Shown here in pieces: positions 1 to 5,531 of a DNA stretch of 5,531 nt. The DNA lies in assembly GCA_030041195.1 (NCBI GenBank), contig JASHOI010000618.1, positions 1-5,531 on the forward strand, written 5' to 3'. A program made the position numbers and the translations under genes. Source of the DNA: Streptosporangiaceae bacterium (GTDB lineage: Bacteria; Actinomycetota; Actinomycetes; Streptosporangiales; Streptosporangiaceae). The notes under the pieces are model-generated. The model searched no databases, was not told where the DNA came from, and saw nothing but the letters and a program-made list of their open reading frames with translations. The first letter of the stretch is position 1, and each line of letters begins with the position of its first letter.

Positions 1-43
1 ATCGTCGGCGTCGATCACCCTGCGCAGCGCCGGCAGCCCGGCC
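1..43. repeat. Near-perfect copy of an internal rhaB segment at the window edge
   Basis: Bases 1-43 match 379-421 at 42 of 43 positions; bases 1-34 are identical without a break right up to the edge. The offset of 378 nt is exactly 126 codons, so both copies encode ALRRVIDADD in the rhaB frame. The left limit is unknown because the window ends inside the match. Confidence 0.9.
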
Positions 44-1407
44 AGGTCTCCCGGCGCGGCCCCGAGCGCGCGGGCCTGAACCAGCGCGTTGCCGGCCGCC
101 GACGCCTCGACCGGCCCGGCGACCACGGGCAGGCCGCACGCGTCGGCGGTGAGCTGGCAGAGCAGTTCGTTCCTGGCGCCGCCGCCGACCAGGTGGATGA
201 CGTCGGCATGCCGTCCGGACAGCTCCTGAACGGTGAGCACCGCTCGCCGGTGCGCGAGCGCCAGGCTGTCCAGGATGCACCGGACGGTCTCCGCTCGGTC
301 GGCGGGTGGCCCCTGCCCGAGTGCTGCGCAGGCTGCGGCGATCCGGGCGGGCATGTCGCCGGGGGCGACCAGGGCCGGATCGTCGGCGTCGATCACCCTG
401 CGCAGCGCCGGCCGCCCGGCCGCGGCGGCCAGCAGGTCGTCCCGGTCACCCGCGCCCGCGACGGCCCACGCCCGCAGCGACTCCTGCAGCAGCCACAACC
501 CGGCCACGTTGCGCAGGTAACGGACCGTGCCGTCGACGCCGGTCTCGTTGCTGAAGTTCGCCGCCCGGCTGGCCTCGGTCAGCACCGGCTGGTCCAGCTC
601 CATCCCCACCAGCGACCAGGTGCCGCAGGAGATGTAGGCGAAGTTCTCGCCCTGTGCCGGGACGCCGGCCACCGCCGACGCGGTGTCGTGCGAACCGACG
701 GCGATCACCGGCAGCCCGGCGGGCAGGCCCGCACCCGCGGCGACCTCCGGCAGCAGCTCGCCGACGACCTCGCCCGGCCGGCGCAGCGGCGGGAAGATCC
801 CCCGCGGGATGCCGGCGCGGTCGATCAGCGGCAACGCCCAGGTCCGCGACCGCACGTCGAGCAGCTGCGTCGTGGACGCGTTGGTGATCTCGGCCCCGGC
901 CGAGCCGGTCAGCCAGTAGCCGAGCAGGTCGGGGATCAGCAGCAGCGTCGCCGCGGCCCGCAGCTGCGGGGTGCCCTCAGCGGCAACGAGCTGGCAGATC
1001 GTGTTGAGCGCGAGCTGCTGGATACCGGTGACCGCGTACAGCTCCGGGGCCGGGATCCTGGCCAGCACCCGCTCGACCGCGCCCTCGGTGCGCCGGTCGC
1101 GGTAGTGCACCGGGTTGCCGAGCAGCGCGCCGCCCGAGTCGAGCAGGCCGTAGTCCACCCCCCACGAGTCGATCCCGGCGCTGGCCAGCTCGCACCCGTC
1201 GGCCGCGGCTCGCAGCCCGTCGAGGACCTCCCGGTACAGGCCAAGGATGTCCCAGTACAGCGTTCCGCCTGAGCTGACCGGAAGGTTCGGGAACCTGTGC
1301 GCTTCGCGCAGGTCCAGGACCCCCGGGCCGACGTGCCCGGCGATGACGCGCCCGCCCGACGCGCCGAGGTCGACGGCCGCAACGGCGACCGGGCCCCGGC
1401 CGCTCAC
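1..1407 (-). CDS. rhaB: L-rhamnulokinase (3' end beyond the window)
   Basis: The frame is open from a GTG at 1407-1405 to the window edge, 469 codons without a stop. FGGY-family RhaB proteins are usually about 470-490 residues, so only a short tail is missing. The enzyme transfers phosphate from ATP to L-rhamnulose, giving rhamnulose-1-phosphate for RhaEW. Visible motifs are the N-terminal phosphate-binding DLGASGGRV (13-21), GIDSWGVDYGLLD (78-90), GSHDTASAV (238-246) with Asp241 matching the catalytic Asp237 of E. coli RhaB, the actin-like ISCGTWSLVGME stretch, GDMPARI in the mid C-terminal domain, and GGGARN (408-413) followed by GNALVQARALGA. The GTG overlaps the rhaEW stop (GTGA) and has no clear Shine-Dalgarno, so re-initiation after rhaEW is likely. 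The last 14 residues, AGLPALRRVIDADD, nearly repeat residues 330-343 and do not look like a usual RhaB tail; the end may be misassembled. Confidence 0.95.
   Translation of the reverse strand, partial: MSGRGPVAVAAVDLGASGGRVIAGHVGPGVLDLREAHRFPNLPVSSGGTLYWDILGLYREVLDGLRAAADGCELASAGIDSWGVDYGLLDSGGALLGNPVHYRDRRTEGAVERVLARIPAPELYAVTGIQQLALNTICQLVAAEGTPQLRAAATLLLIPDLLGYWLTGSAGAEITNASTTQLLDVRSRTWALPLIDRAGIPRGIFPPLRRPGEVVGELLPEVAAGAGLPAGLPVIAVGSHDTASAVAGVPAQGENFAYISCGTWSLVGMELDQPVLTEASRAANFSNETGVDGTVRYLRNVAGLWLLQESLRAWAVAGAGDRDDLLAAAAGRPALRRVIDADDPALVAPGDMPARIAAACAALGQGPPADRAETVRCILDSLALAHRRAVLTVQELSGRHADVIHLVGGGARNELLCQLTADACGLPVVAGPVEASAAGNALVQARALGAAPGDLAGLPALRRVIDADD
379..421. repeat. Internal rhaB copy of the 43-nt repeat
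   Basis: This copy encodes AGRPALRRVIDADD (residues 330-343) and is followed by PALVAPGDMPARI, the normal FGGY-kinase context. It is therefore the original position, and the copy at 1-43 is the unexpected one. Confidence 0.9.
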
Positions 1408-3449
1408 CGCAGGAACGCGGCCGTCACCCCGCCGTCGACCGGGATGTGCAGACCCGTGGTCAGCGACAGGTCGCCGGAGGCCAGCGCGGCGACCGCGGCC
1501 GCGACGTGCTCGGGCAGCACCTCTCGTTTCAGCAGCGTCCGCCGGGCATAGAACGCGCCGAGCTCCTCCTCGGGCACGCCGTAGACCGCCGCGCGCTTGG
1601 CCCCCCAGCCCCCGGCGAAGATGCCGGAGCCCCGGACCACGCCGTCGGGGTTGATCCCGTTGACCCGGATCCCGAACTGGCCGAGCTCGGCGGCGAGCAG
1701 CCGCACCTGGTGCGCCTGGTCCGCCTTGGCGGCGCCGTAGCCGACGTTGTCCGGCCCGGCCACGACCGAGTTCTTGCTGCAGATGTAGACGATGTCGCCG
1801 CCCATGCCCTGGTCCCGCATCACGCGCGCAGCCTCGCGGGAGACCAGGAACGAGCCCTTGGCCATGACCTCGTGCTGCAGGTCCCAGTCCGCGGCCGTGG
1901 TCTCCAGCAGCGGCCGGGAGATCGACAGCCCCGCGTTGTTCACCACGAGGTCGACGCCGCCGAAGGCCAGCACCGCCGCGGCAACAGCGGCCGCCACCGC
2001 CTCCTCGTCGGTCACGTCGACCACGACGTCAACCGCGACATCCGCCGAGCCGATCTCCGCCGCGACCTTCCGGGCCGCGGCCTCGTCCCGGTCGGCGACG
2101 ACCACGCACGCGCCGTCGGCGGCGAGCCGCTGCGCGGTGGCCCGCCCGATCCCCGACCCCCCGCCGGTGACCAGCGCCACCCGCGTGGCCAGCGGCCTGG
2201 GCTTCGGCCGCCGGGCCAGCTTGGCCTCCTCGAGCGCCCAGTACTCGATCCGGAACTTCTCCGCCTCGCCGATCGGCTGGTACCGCGACACCGACTCCGC
2301 GCCGCGCATCACGTTGATCGCGTTGAGGTAGAACTCGCCGGCCACCCGCGCGGTCTGCTTGTCCGCGCCGAAGCTGAACATCCCGACGCCGGGCACCAGC
2401 ACGATCGCCGGGTCGGCGCCGCGCATCGCCGGCGAATCCGGCGTCGCGTGCCGCTCGTAGTACGCCCGGTAGTCCTCGCGGTAAGCCGCGTGCAGGTCTC
2501 GCAACCGCGCGACCACCTCGTCCAGCGGCGCCGCCGCCGGCAGGTCGAGCACCATCGGCCGCACCTTGGTCCGCAGGAAGTGGTCCGGGCACGAGGTGCC
2601 GAGCGCGGCCAGCCGCGGATGCTCCCGGCGGGCCAGGAAGTCGAGCACCGCCGGGGTGTCGGTGAAATGCCCGAGCTGCGGCCGGTCGGCCGAGGCCAGC
2701 CCGCGGATCACCGGGGCCAGCGCCGATGCGCGGGCCCGGCGCTGCGCCTCGGGCAGCGGCAGGTACTCCGGGATTTCGGGCCCGAACGGGTCGCTCCGCC
2801 CGCTGGAGTCGAGGTACCGGCGGGCCGTGGCGATGATCTCCAGGGAGTTGGCCTCACACTGGTCGCTCGAGTCGCCCCACGCGGTGATGCCGTGACCGCC
2901 GAGGACCACGCCGATCAGGTCCGGGTTGCCGCGGGCGACGGCGGCGATGTCGAGGCCGAGCTGGAACCCTGGCCGGCGCCACGGCACCCACGCCACCCGG
3001 CCGCCGAAGCATTCCCTGGTCAGCCGCTCGCCGTCGGCGGCGGTCGCCAGCGCGATCCCGGAGTCCGGGTGCAGGTGGTCCACGTGCGGCGGGTCGAGCA
3101 GCCCGTGCATAGCGGTGTCGATGGACGGCGCGGCCCCGCCGTTGCCGAACAGGCAGTAGCCGAACGCGTCCACCATCTCGTCCTCGCGCTCGACGCCCGG
3201 GTACACGCCGGTCAGCGCGCGGAGCCGGTCCAGGCGGAGCACCGCGAGCCCGGCGGCGGTCAGCGTGCCCAGGTCGCCGCCGGAGCCCTTGACCCACATC
3301 ACGTCGGCCGGCTGCCCGGTCACCGGGTCGGTGGCCAGCCCCTTGGCCGAGGTGTTGCCGCCCGCGTAGTTGGTGTTGCGCGGATCGGAGCCCAGCCGGT
3401 TGCTGCGCGCCAGCAGCGCGGCGACCTCCTGCGGTAGCTGCGGCGCCAT
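1404..3449 (-). CDS. rhaEW: Bifunctional L-rhamnulose-1-phosphate aldolase / L-lactaldehyde dehydrogenase
   Basis: The 681-residue cytoplasmic fusion enzyme matches the known RhaEW architecture (often annotated rhaD; TIGR02632-like). Residues ~1-415 form a class II aldolase/adducin-type domain that splits L-rhamnulose-1-phosphate into DHAP and L-lactaldehyde. It shows GGNTS (30-34), KGSGGDL (54-60), a metal-binding histidine cluster HVDHLH (122-127) and GGHG (184-187). Residues ~420-681 form a short-chain dehydrogenase that oxidises L-lactaldehyde to L-lactate. It shows the nucleotide motif TGGGSGIG (428-435), Asp453 after the second strand suggesting NAD rather than NADP, NNAG (504-507), Ser558 and the catalytic Tyr571-x3-Lys575. 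Both active sites look intact and the length is normal. The ATG at 3449 has a good Shine-Dalgarno. The TGA stop overlaps the rhaB GTG start by 4 nt, suggesting translational coupling. Confidence 0.96.
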   Translation of the reverse strand: MAPQLPQEVAALLARSNRLGSDPRNTNYAGGNTSAKGLATDPVTGQPADVMWVKGSGGDLGTLTAAGLAVLRLDRLRALTGVYPGVEREDEMVDAFGYCLFGNGGAAPSIDTAMHGLLDPPHVDHLHPDSGIALATAADGERLTRECFGGRVAWVPWRRPGFQLGLDIAAVARGNPDLIGVVLGGHGITAWGDSSDQCEANSLEIIATARRYLDSSGRSDPFGPEIPEYLPLPEAQRRARASALAPVIRGLASADRPQLGHFTDTPAVLDFLARREHPRLAALGTSCPDHFLRTKVRPMVLDLPAAAPLDEVVARLRDLHAAYREDYRAYYERHATPDSPAMRGADPAIVLVPGVGMFSFGADKQTARVAGEFYLNAINVMRGAESVSRYQPIGEAEKFRIEYWALEEAKLARRPKPRPLATRVALVTGGGSGIGRATAQRLAADGACVVVADRDEAAARKVAAEIGSADVAVDVVVDVTDEEAVAAAVAAAVLAFGGVDLVVNNAGLSISRPLLETTAADWDLQHEVMAKGSFLVSREAARVMRDQGMGGDIVYICSKNSVVAGPDNVGYGAAKADQAHQVRLLAAELGQFGIRVNGINPDGVVRGSGIFAGGWGAKRAAVYGVPEEELGAFYARRTLLKREVLPEHVAAAVAALASGDLSLTTGLHIPVDGGVTAAFLR

Positions 3450-3458
3450 CGGGCGGTT

Positions 3459-3464
3459 CTCCCT
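3459..3464 (-). promoter_or_regulatory. Ribosome-binding site of rhaEW
   Basis: AGGGAG lies 9 nt before the ATG at 3449-3447 in the 33-nt gap after rhaI. It supports ATG 3449 as the start of the 681-residue fusion protein. Confidence 0.7.
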
Positions 3465-3482
3465 TCGGTCGCGGGTTGCCGA

Positions 3483-4646
3483 TCAGGTCCAGCTGGCCGG
3501 TGTCCCGCCGACCCGGTCCGCCACGATCTTCTCCGGGTAGCCGGAGCGCAGGTACGCGCCGACCGGATCCGGGTCGAGGCCCATCTCATCGCGGAGCTCG
3601 CCGAGCAGCCCCCGGACGTCGGTGTTGTAGGCGTCCATCAGCACGGCGTTCGCGCCCAGCACGTCGCCGGCCTGCTGTGCCGCGGTCAGCGCCGCGCGGT
3701 CGACCAGCAGCGCCTTGGCCGTTGCCTCCTGCACGTTCATCACCGACCGGATCTGCGCCGGGATCTTCGGCTCGATGTTGTGGCACTGGTCCAGCATGAA
3801 CGCGATCCCCGCCTCCGGCCGCAACGCGTCGGCCGCCACGACCTCATTCAGGATGCGGAACAGCTGGAACGGGTCGGCCGCCCCGACCATGAGGTCGTCG
3901 TCGGCGTAGAACCGGCTGTTGAAGTCGAACCCGCCCAGCCGCCCGGCGCGCAGCAGCACCGCCACGATGAACTCGATGTTGGTGCCCGGCGCGTGGTGAC
4001 CGGTATCGACCACCACCTGGGCCTTGGGCCCGGCTGCCATGCAGTGCAGCACGGACGTGCCCCAATCGGGCACGTCGGTGGTGTAGAAGGACGGCTCGAA
4101 CAGCTTGTACTCCAGCAGCATCCGCTGGTCTGGTCCCAGCCGCCGGTGTACCGCCGCCAGCGCCAGGGCCAGCCGGTCCTGGCGCGCGGCGATGTCGTCC
4201 TGGCCGGGGTAGTTGGTTCCGTCGGAGAACCACAGCTTCAGATCGCGCGACCCGGTCGCGTCCATGATGTCGACGCAGTCCAGCAGGTGATCCAGCGCCT
4301 TGCGGCGCACCTTCGGGTCGGGGTTGGCGACGCTGCCGAGCTTGTAGTCGTCGTCCTGGAACACGTTCGAGTTGACGGTCCCGATCTGTACGCCCGCGTC
4401 GCGGGCGTACCCGGCCAGCGCCGCGTAGTCGTCCACGCGGTCCCACGGGATGTGCACGGCCACGCTCGGCGCCACGCCGGTGTAGAGGTGCACCTGCGCC
4501 GCGTCGTCGATCTTCTCCTGGGGCGTGCGCGGGACACCGGGCTGAGTGAACACCTTGAACCTGGTCCCGGTGTTCATGAACGCCCACGACGGAATCTCGA
4601 TCCGGTGCTCCCGCAGGGCGGTCTTTACGGCGGTCAGGTCAGGCAT
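3483..4646 (-). CDS. rhaI: L-rhamnose isomerase, Gram-positive/Streptomyces subtype
   Basis: This 387-residue TIM-barrel metalloenzyme converts L-rhamnose to L-rhamnulose. It belongs to the RhaI group (Pseudomonas stutzeri / Streptomyces type), not the longer E. coli RhaA. Visible active-site elements are LLEYKLFEPSFY with Glu179 and Lys181, VVDTGHHAPGTN with Asp214 and His217, FDFNSRFYADDDLMVG with Asp249 and Asp251, and LDQCHN with Asp286. With an offset of about 40 these fall on the P. stutzeri metal and catalytic residues Glu219, Lys221, Asp254, His257, Asp289, Asp291 and Asp327 (numbers from memory). The P. stutzeri metal ligand His281 would fall on Asp241 here, which may be normal for the Gram-positive subtype. 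The protein starts MPDLTAVKTALREHRIEIPSW, and helix one is intact. The stop at 3485-3483 is 33 nt before rhaEW. A perfect 23-nt palindrome lies inside the gene at 4388-4410. Confidence 0.95.
   Translation of the reverse strand: MPDLTAVKTALREHRIEIPSWAFMNTGTRFKVFTQPGVPRTPQEKIDDAAQVHLYTGVAPSVAVHIPWDRVDDYAALAGYARDAGVQIGTVNSNVFQDDDYKLGSVANPDPKVRRKALDHLLDCVDIMDATGSRDLKLWFSDGTNYPGQDDIAARQDRLALALAAVHRRLGPDQRMLLEYKLFEPSFYTTDVPDWGTSVLHCMAAGPKAQVVVDTGHHAPGTNIEFIVAVLLRAGRLGGFDFNSRFYADDDLMVGAADPFQLFRILNEVVAADALRPEAGIAFMLDQCHNIEPKIPAQIRSVMNVQEATAKALLVDRAALTAAQQAGDVLGANAVLMDAYNTDVRGLLGELRDEMGLDPDPVGAYLRSGYPEKIVADRVGGTPASWT
4388..4410. repeat. 23-nt perfect palindrome inside rhaI
   Basis: GTACGCCCGCG and CGCGGGCGTAC are perfect 11-bp complementary arms around a single T at 4399. 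In RNA this gives a 10-bp stem with a three-base loop. It encodes Tyr80 to Val86 (YARDAGV) of RhaI. GC-rich coding DNA produces many short inverted repeats, but 11-bp perfect arms with almost no spacer are longer than others I noticed here. No function is assigned. Confidence 0.6.
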
Positions 4647-4656
4647 TCAAGGTCAT

Positions 4657-4660
4657 CTCC
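4657..4660 (-). promoter_or_regulatory. Ribosome-binding site of rhaI
   Basis: GGAG (within TGGAGATGACC) lies 10 nt before the ATG at 4646-4644, inside the 36-nt rhaM-rhaI gap. It is weaker and farther than the rhaM site but supports the chosen start. A second ATG within GGAGATG is out of frame and has no matching coding sequence. Confidence 0.6.
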
Positions 4661-4682
4661 ATACGGCAGAATCTCAGCGCGC

Positions 4683-5003
4683 TCAGTCGAGGTGGAAGAT
4701 CTCGGCGACCCTGCGGAATCCCTCGTCCGGCCGCAGCTCGCCGAGATCAGCGAAGTAGGGCTGCATTTCCGCCTGCCAGCGTGCGTTGACGTCAGTTTGC
4801 GCCATCCGCTGCTGTGCTGCGGAATAGTCATCGGTCTCCAGGTAGCCAATGAGCAGCCCGTCGTCGGTAACGAACAGCGAGTAGTTTGCCCAGCCCGCCT
4901 CCTGCAGCGCGCGGGTCATCTCCGGCCACACCTGCCGGTGCCTGGCCCGGTACTGCTCGAGCCGCTCCGGCCGGATCCGGCCGAGGAAGCACACGCGCTC
5001 CAT
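4683..5003 (-). CDS. rhaM: L-rhamnose mutarotase
   Basis: This 106-residue protein is the length expected for RhaM/YiiL (104 residues in E. coli). It interconverts the alpha and beta anomers of L-rhamnose in the cytoplasm, supplying the form used by the isomerase. The start MERVCFLGRI resembles the opening ferredoxin-like strand of the family. Tyr18 and His22, which correspond by position to the E. coli active-site Tyr18 and His22, sit in QYRARHRQVWPEM, and the later TDVNARW motif (70-76) matches TDVCQRW in E. coli. The start at 5003 is fixed by a strong Shine-Dalgarno and by the homologous N-terminus. The gene lies 123 nt after rhaS and 36 nt before rhaI, so it opens the tightly packed catabolic block. 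No odd features are seen in the coding sequence. Confidence 0.95.
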   Translation of the reverse strand: MERVCFLGRIRPERLEQYRARHRQVWPEMTRALQEAGWANYSLFVTDDGLLIGYLETDDYSAAQQRMAQTDVNARWQAEMQPYFADLGELRPDEGFRRVAEIFHLD

Positions 5004-5010
5004 CTGGTGT

Positions 5011-5015
5011 CCTCC
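5011..5015 (-). promoter_or_regulatory. Ribosome-binding site of rhaM
   Basis: A full GGAGG stands 7 nt before the ATG at 5003-5001. This decides the start: the frame stays open upstream to 5114, but that extension is made of the intergenic repeat DNA and encodes a Pro/Arg-rich stretch unlike any mutarotase. Confidence 0.85.
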
Positions 5016-5025
5016 GAATGTTCGG
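5014..5025. promoter_or_regulatory. Short palindrome overlapping the rhaM Shine-Dalgarno
   Basis: CCGAA-TG-TTCGG has perfect 5-bp arms around two central bases and is relatively A/T-rich for this DNA. It overlaps the rhaM ribosome-binding site by two bases. It could be an operator half of the kind used by LacI- or DeoR-type sugar regulators, or merely chance; no second copy is present in the window. Confidence 0.2.
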
Positions 5026-5029
5026 GCCG

Positions 5030-5059
5030 GGGGTGCCGGGCAGCACGGGTGCCGCCAGG
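5030..5059. repeat. Imperfect 30-nt direct repeat, copy B
   Basis: Second copy of the intergenic repeat, offset 47 nt from 5077-5106, lying closer to rhaM. Read on the minus strand it can form GUGCU-GCCC-GGCAC (5046-5033), a five-pair stem including one G-U pair with a four-base loop. Confidence 0.8.
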
Positions 5060-5076
5060 ATCCCCGCCTCCGGGAC

Positions 5077-5106
5077 GGGGTGCCGGGCAGCACCAGAACC
5101 GCCAGG
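5077..5106. repeat. Imperfect 30-nt direct repeat, copy A
   Basis: It pairs with 5030-5059 at a constant offset of 47 nt. The first 17 bases (GGGGTGCCGGGCAGCAC on the plus strand) are identical, five central bases are mostly different, and the last eight (CCGCCAGG) are identical again, giving 26 of 30 matches. The identical block contains a self-complementary unit that folds in RNA. Confidence 0.8.
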
Positions 5107-5112
5107 CACCCC
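5077..5112 (-). other. GC-rich stem-loop downstream of rhaS with two alternative pairings
   Basis: On the minus strand GGGGTGCC (5112-5105) is perfectly complementary to GGCACCCC (5084-5077), an 8-bp stem around a 20-nt loop. The same right arm can instead pair with GGTGCT (5094-5089) to make a tight six-pair hairpin with a GCCC loop, so the two folds exclude each other. It begins 15 nt after the rhaS stop. There is no following U-tract, so a Rho-independent terminator is not supported; a mRNA-stabilising or attenuating structure is possible. Confidence 0.45.
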
Positions 5113-5126
5113 ACCCCTCGAGACGG

Positions 5127-5531
5127 TCAGAAGTTGAAATCGTTGATGTTGGCCGAGTTGAACACGGTGGGCGGGCCCAGGATGATCGTGTGATCGGGCC
5201 CGATGGTGTACTTGCCCAGCTTGCCCGCGGTGAAGGTCTCGCCCTGGGCGTTGGTGATCTTCTTGGACGCGAGGTTCACCGCGGCGTAGGCGGCGAGGTA
5301 GCCAAGGTTGGCCGGGTTCCACAGGATGAACGCTGGCGCGACGCCGTCGGCGACGTACGCCTTCATCTCGTCCGGTGTGCCGAGGCCGGTCACGATGACC
5401 TTGCCCTTCCACTTAGGCGTGGCGACGACCTGGGCCGCGGCCAGGATGCCCACGGTGGTCGGCGAGATGATGCCCTTGAGGTTCGGGTACTTCTCCAGCA
5501 GACCCTCTGTCACCTGGGTGGCGGTCGGCGG
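5127..5531 (-). CDS. rhaS: Rhamnose ABC transporter substrate-binding protein, C-terminal part (5'-truncated)
   Basis: The frame is open from the window edge to a TGA at 5129-5127, giving the last 134 residues; the start and any lipoprotein signal lie outside. The visible part matches the C-terminal lobe of a type I periplasmic sugar-binding protein (the ribose/rhamnose group, Peripla_BP_4-like). It has the segment KYPNLKGIISPTTVGILAAA, then a strand-turn (VIVTGLGTPDEMKAYV), then ILWNPANLGYLAAYAAVNLA, and the usual short aromatic tail ending INDFNF. In this family the protein captures the sugar outside the membrane and hands it to a permease/ATPase pair. Rhamnose specificity is inferred mainly from the rhaM-rhaI-rhaEW-rhaB genes that follow, plus resemblance to RhaS. 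A GTG at 5513 is in frame but internal to the conserved fold, so it is not the start. Another pentose/hexose or AI-2-like binding protein is possible but less likely. Confidence 0.85.
   Translation of the reverse strand, partial: PPTATQVTEGLLEKYPNLKGIISPTTVGILAAAQVVATPKWKGKVIVTGLGTPDEMKAYVADGVAPAFILWNPANLGYLAAYAAVNLASKKITNAQGETFTAGKLGKYTIGPDHTIILGPPTVFNSANINDFNF

Larger units (their letters stand above)
5004..5126 (-). other. rhaS-rhaM intergenic region with repeats and stem-loops
   Basis: This 123-nt gap is the longest non-coding stretch in the window; the other gaps are 36 nt, 33 nt and an overlap. It holds two copies of an imperfect direct repeat, GC-rich inverted repeats, a short palindrome and the rhaM ribosome-binding site. 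I see no convincing -35/-10 promoter and no stem followed by a T-run, so neither a promoter nor a classical terminator can be called. The position after a binding-protein gene fits a structure that protects or attenuates the mRNA so that the binding protein is made in excess over the enzymes, but that is inference. Confidence 0.6.

Noticed and set aside
193..1272. A 359-codon open frame on the plus strand, antisense to rhaB
   Set aside because: Low-complexity Arg/Gln/Gly/Pro composition and no motifs; the opposite strand encodes a clear FGGY kinase across the whole interval.
936..1382. A 148-codon minus-strand open frame over the start of the kinase
   Set aside because: It is the wrong frame of rhaB. 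The frame starting at GTG 1407 gives the DLGASGGRV and GIDSWGVDYG motifs; this one gives only Arg/Ser/Thr-rich sequence.
1446..3437. A 663-codon open frame on the plus strand, antisense to rhaEW
   Set aside because: Its product is rich in Arg, Pro, Gly, His and Val with no recognisable domain, and it mirrors rhaEW codon by codon. Long antisense frames are expected in high-GC coding DNA because stop codons are rare there. The minus-strand protein has intact catalytic motifs for two enzymes.
5062..5080. CCCCG...CGGGG inverted repeat as a terminator
   Set aside because: Only a 5-bp stem, no T-run on either strand, and the downstream genes continue the same pathway in the same direction.
5004..5114. 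N-terminal extension of rhaM to a start at 5114
   Set aside because: The extra 37 codons read through the intergenic repeats and give a Pro/Arg-rich sequence absent from mutarotases. ATG 5003 has a GGAGG at 7 nt and matches the family's N-terminus and active-site numbering.
1..5531. CRISPR array, tRNA/rRNA, insertion sequence or phage genes
   Set aside because: No regularly spaced repeats, no transposase or integrase motifs, and coding sequence of one known pathway fills almost the whole window.

Overview
The window carries most of an L-rhamnose uptake and catabolism operon, with every gene on the minus strand (transcription runs from high to low coordinates). The DNA is very GC-rich, codon third positions are almost always G or C, and the proteins resemble the Gram-positive/actinobacterial versions of the pathway: a short RhaI of the 'Streptomyces' subtype and a fused aldolase-dehydrogenase. 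This points to a high-GC actinobacterium. I cannot name the genus.

Layout in transcription order: (1) 5531-5127, the C-terminal 134 residues of a rhamnose ABC transporter substrate-binding protein (RhaS), whose N-terminus lies outside the window; (2) a 123-nt gap (5004-5126) holding an imperfect 30-nt direct repeat and GC-rich stem-loops; (3) 5003-4683, L-rhamnose mutarotase (RhaM); (4) 4646-3483, L-rhamnose isomerase (RhaI); (5) 3449-1404, bifunctional rhamnulose-1-phosphate aldolase / L-lactaldehyde dehydrogenase (RhaEW, also called RhaD); (6) 1407-1, rhamnulokinase (RhaB), open to the window edge and lacking only its last residues. Spacings between the catabolic genes are 36 nt, 33 nt and a 4-nt GTGA overlap, so they are very probably one transcript.

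Together the genes encode a complete route: RhaS delivers rhamnose to an ABC permease encoded outside the window, RhaM interconverts the anomers, RhaI makes L-rhamnulose, RhaB phosphorylates it, and RhaEW cleaves rhamnulose-1-phosphate to DHAP and L-lactaldehyde and then oxidises the lactaldehyde to L-lactate.

I see no undescribed system here; the gene content is a known pathway. The points that deserve a second look are small: a 34-nt perfect (43-nt near-perfect) in-frame copy of an internal rhaB segment lying exactly at the window edge, where it replaces the expected kinase C-terminus; the repeated stem-loops between rhaS and rhaM; a 23-nt perfect palindrome inside rhaI; and an Asp in RhaI where the Pseudomonas stutzeri enzyme has a metal-binding His.
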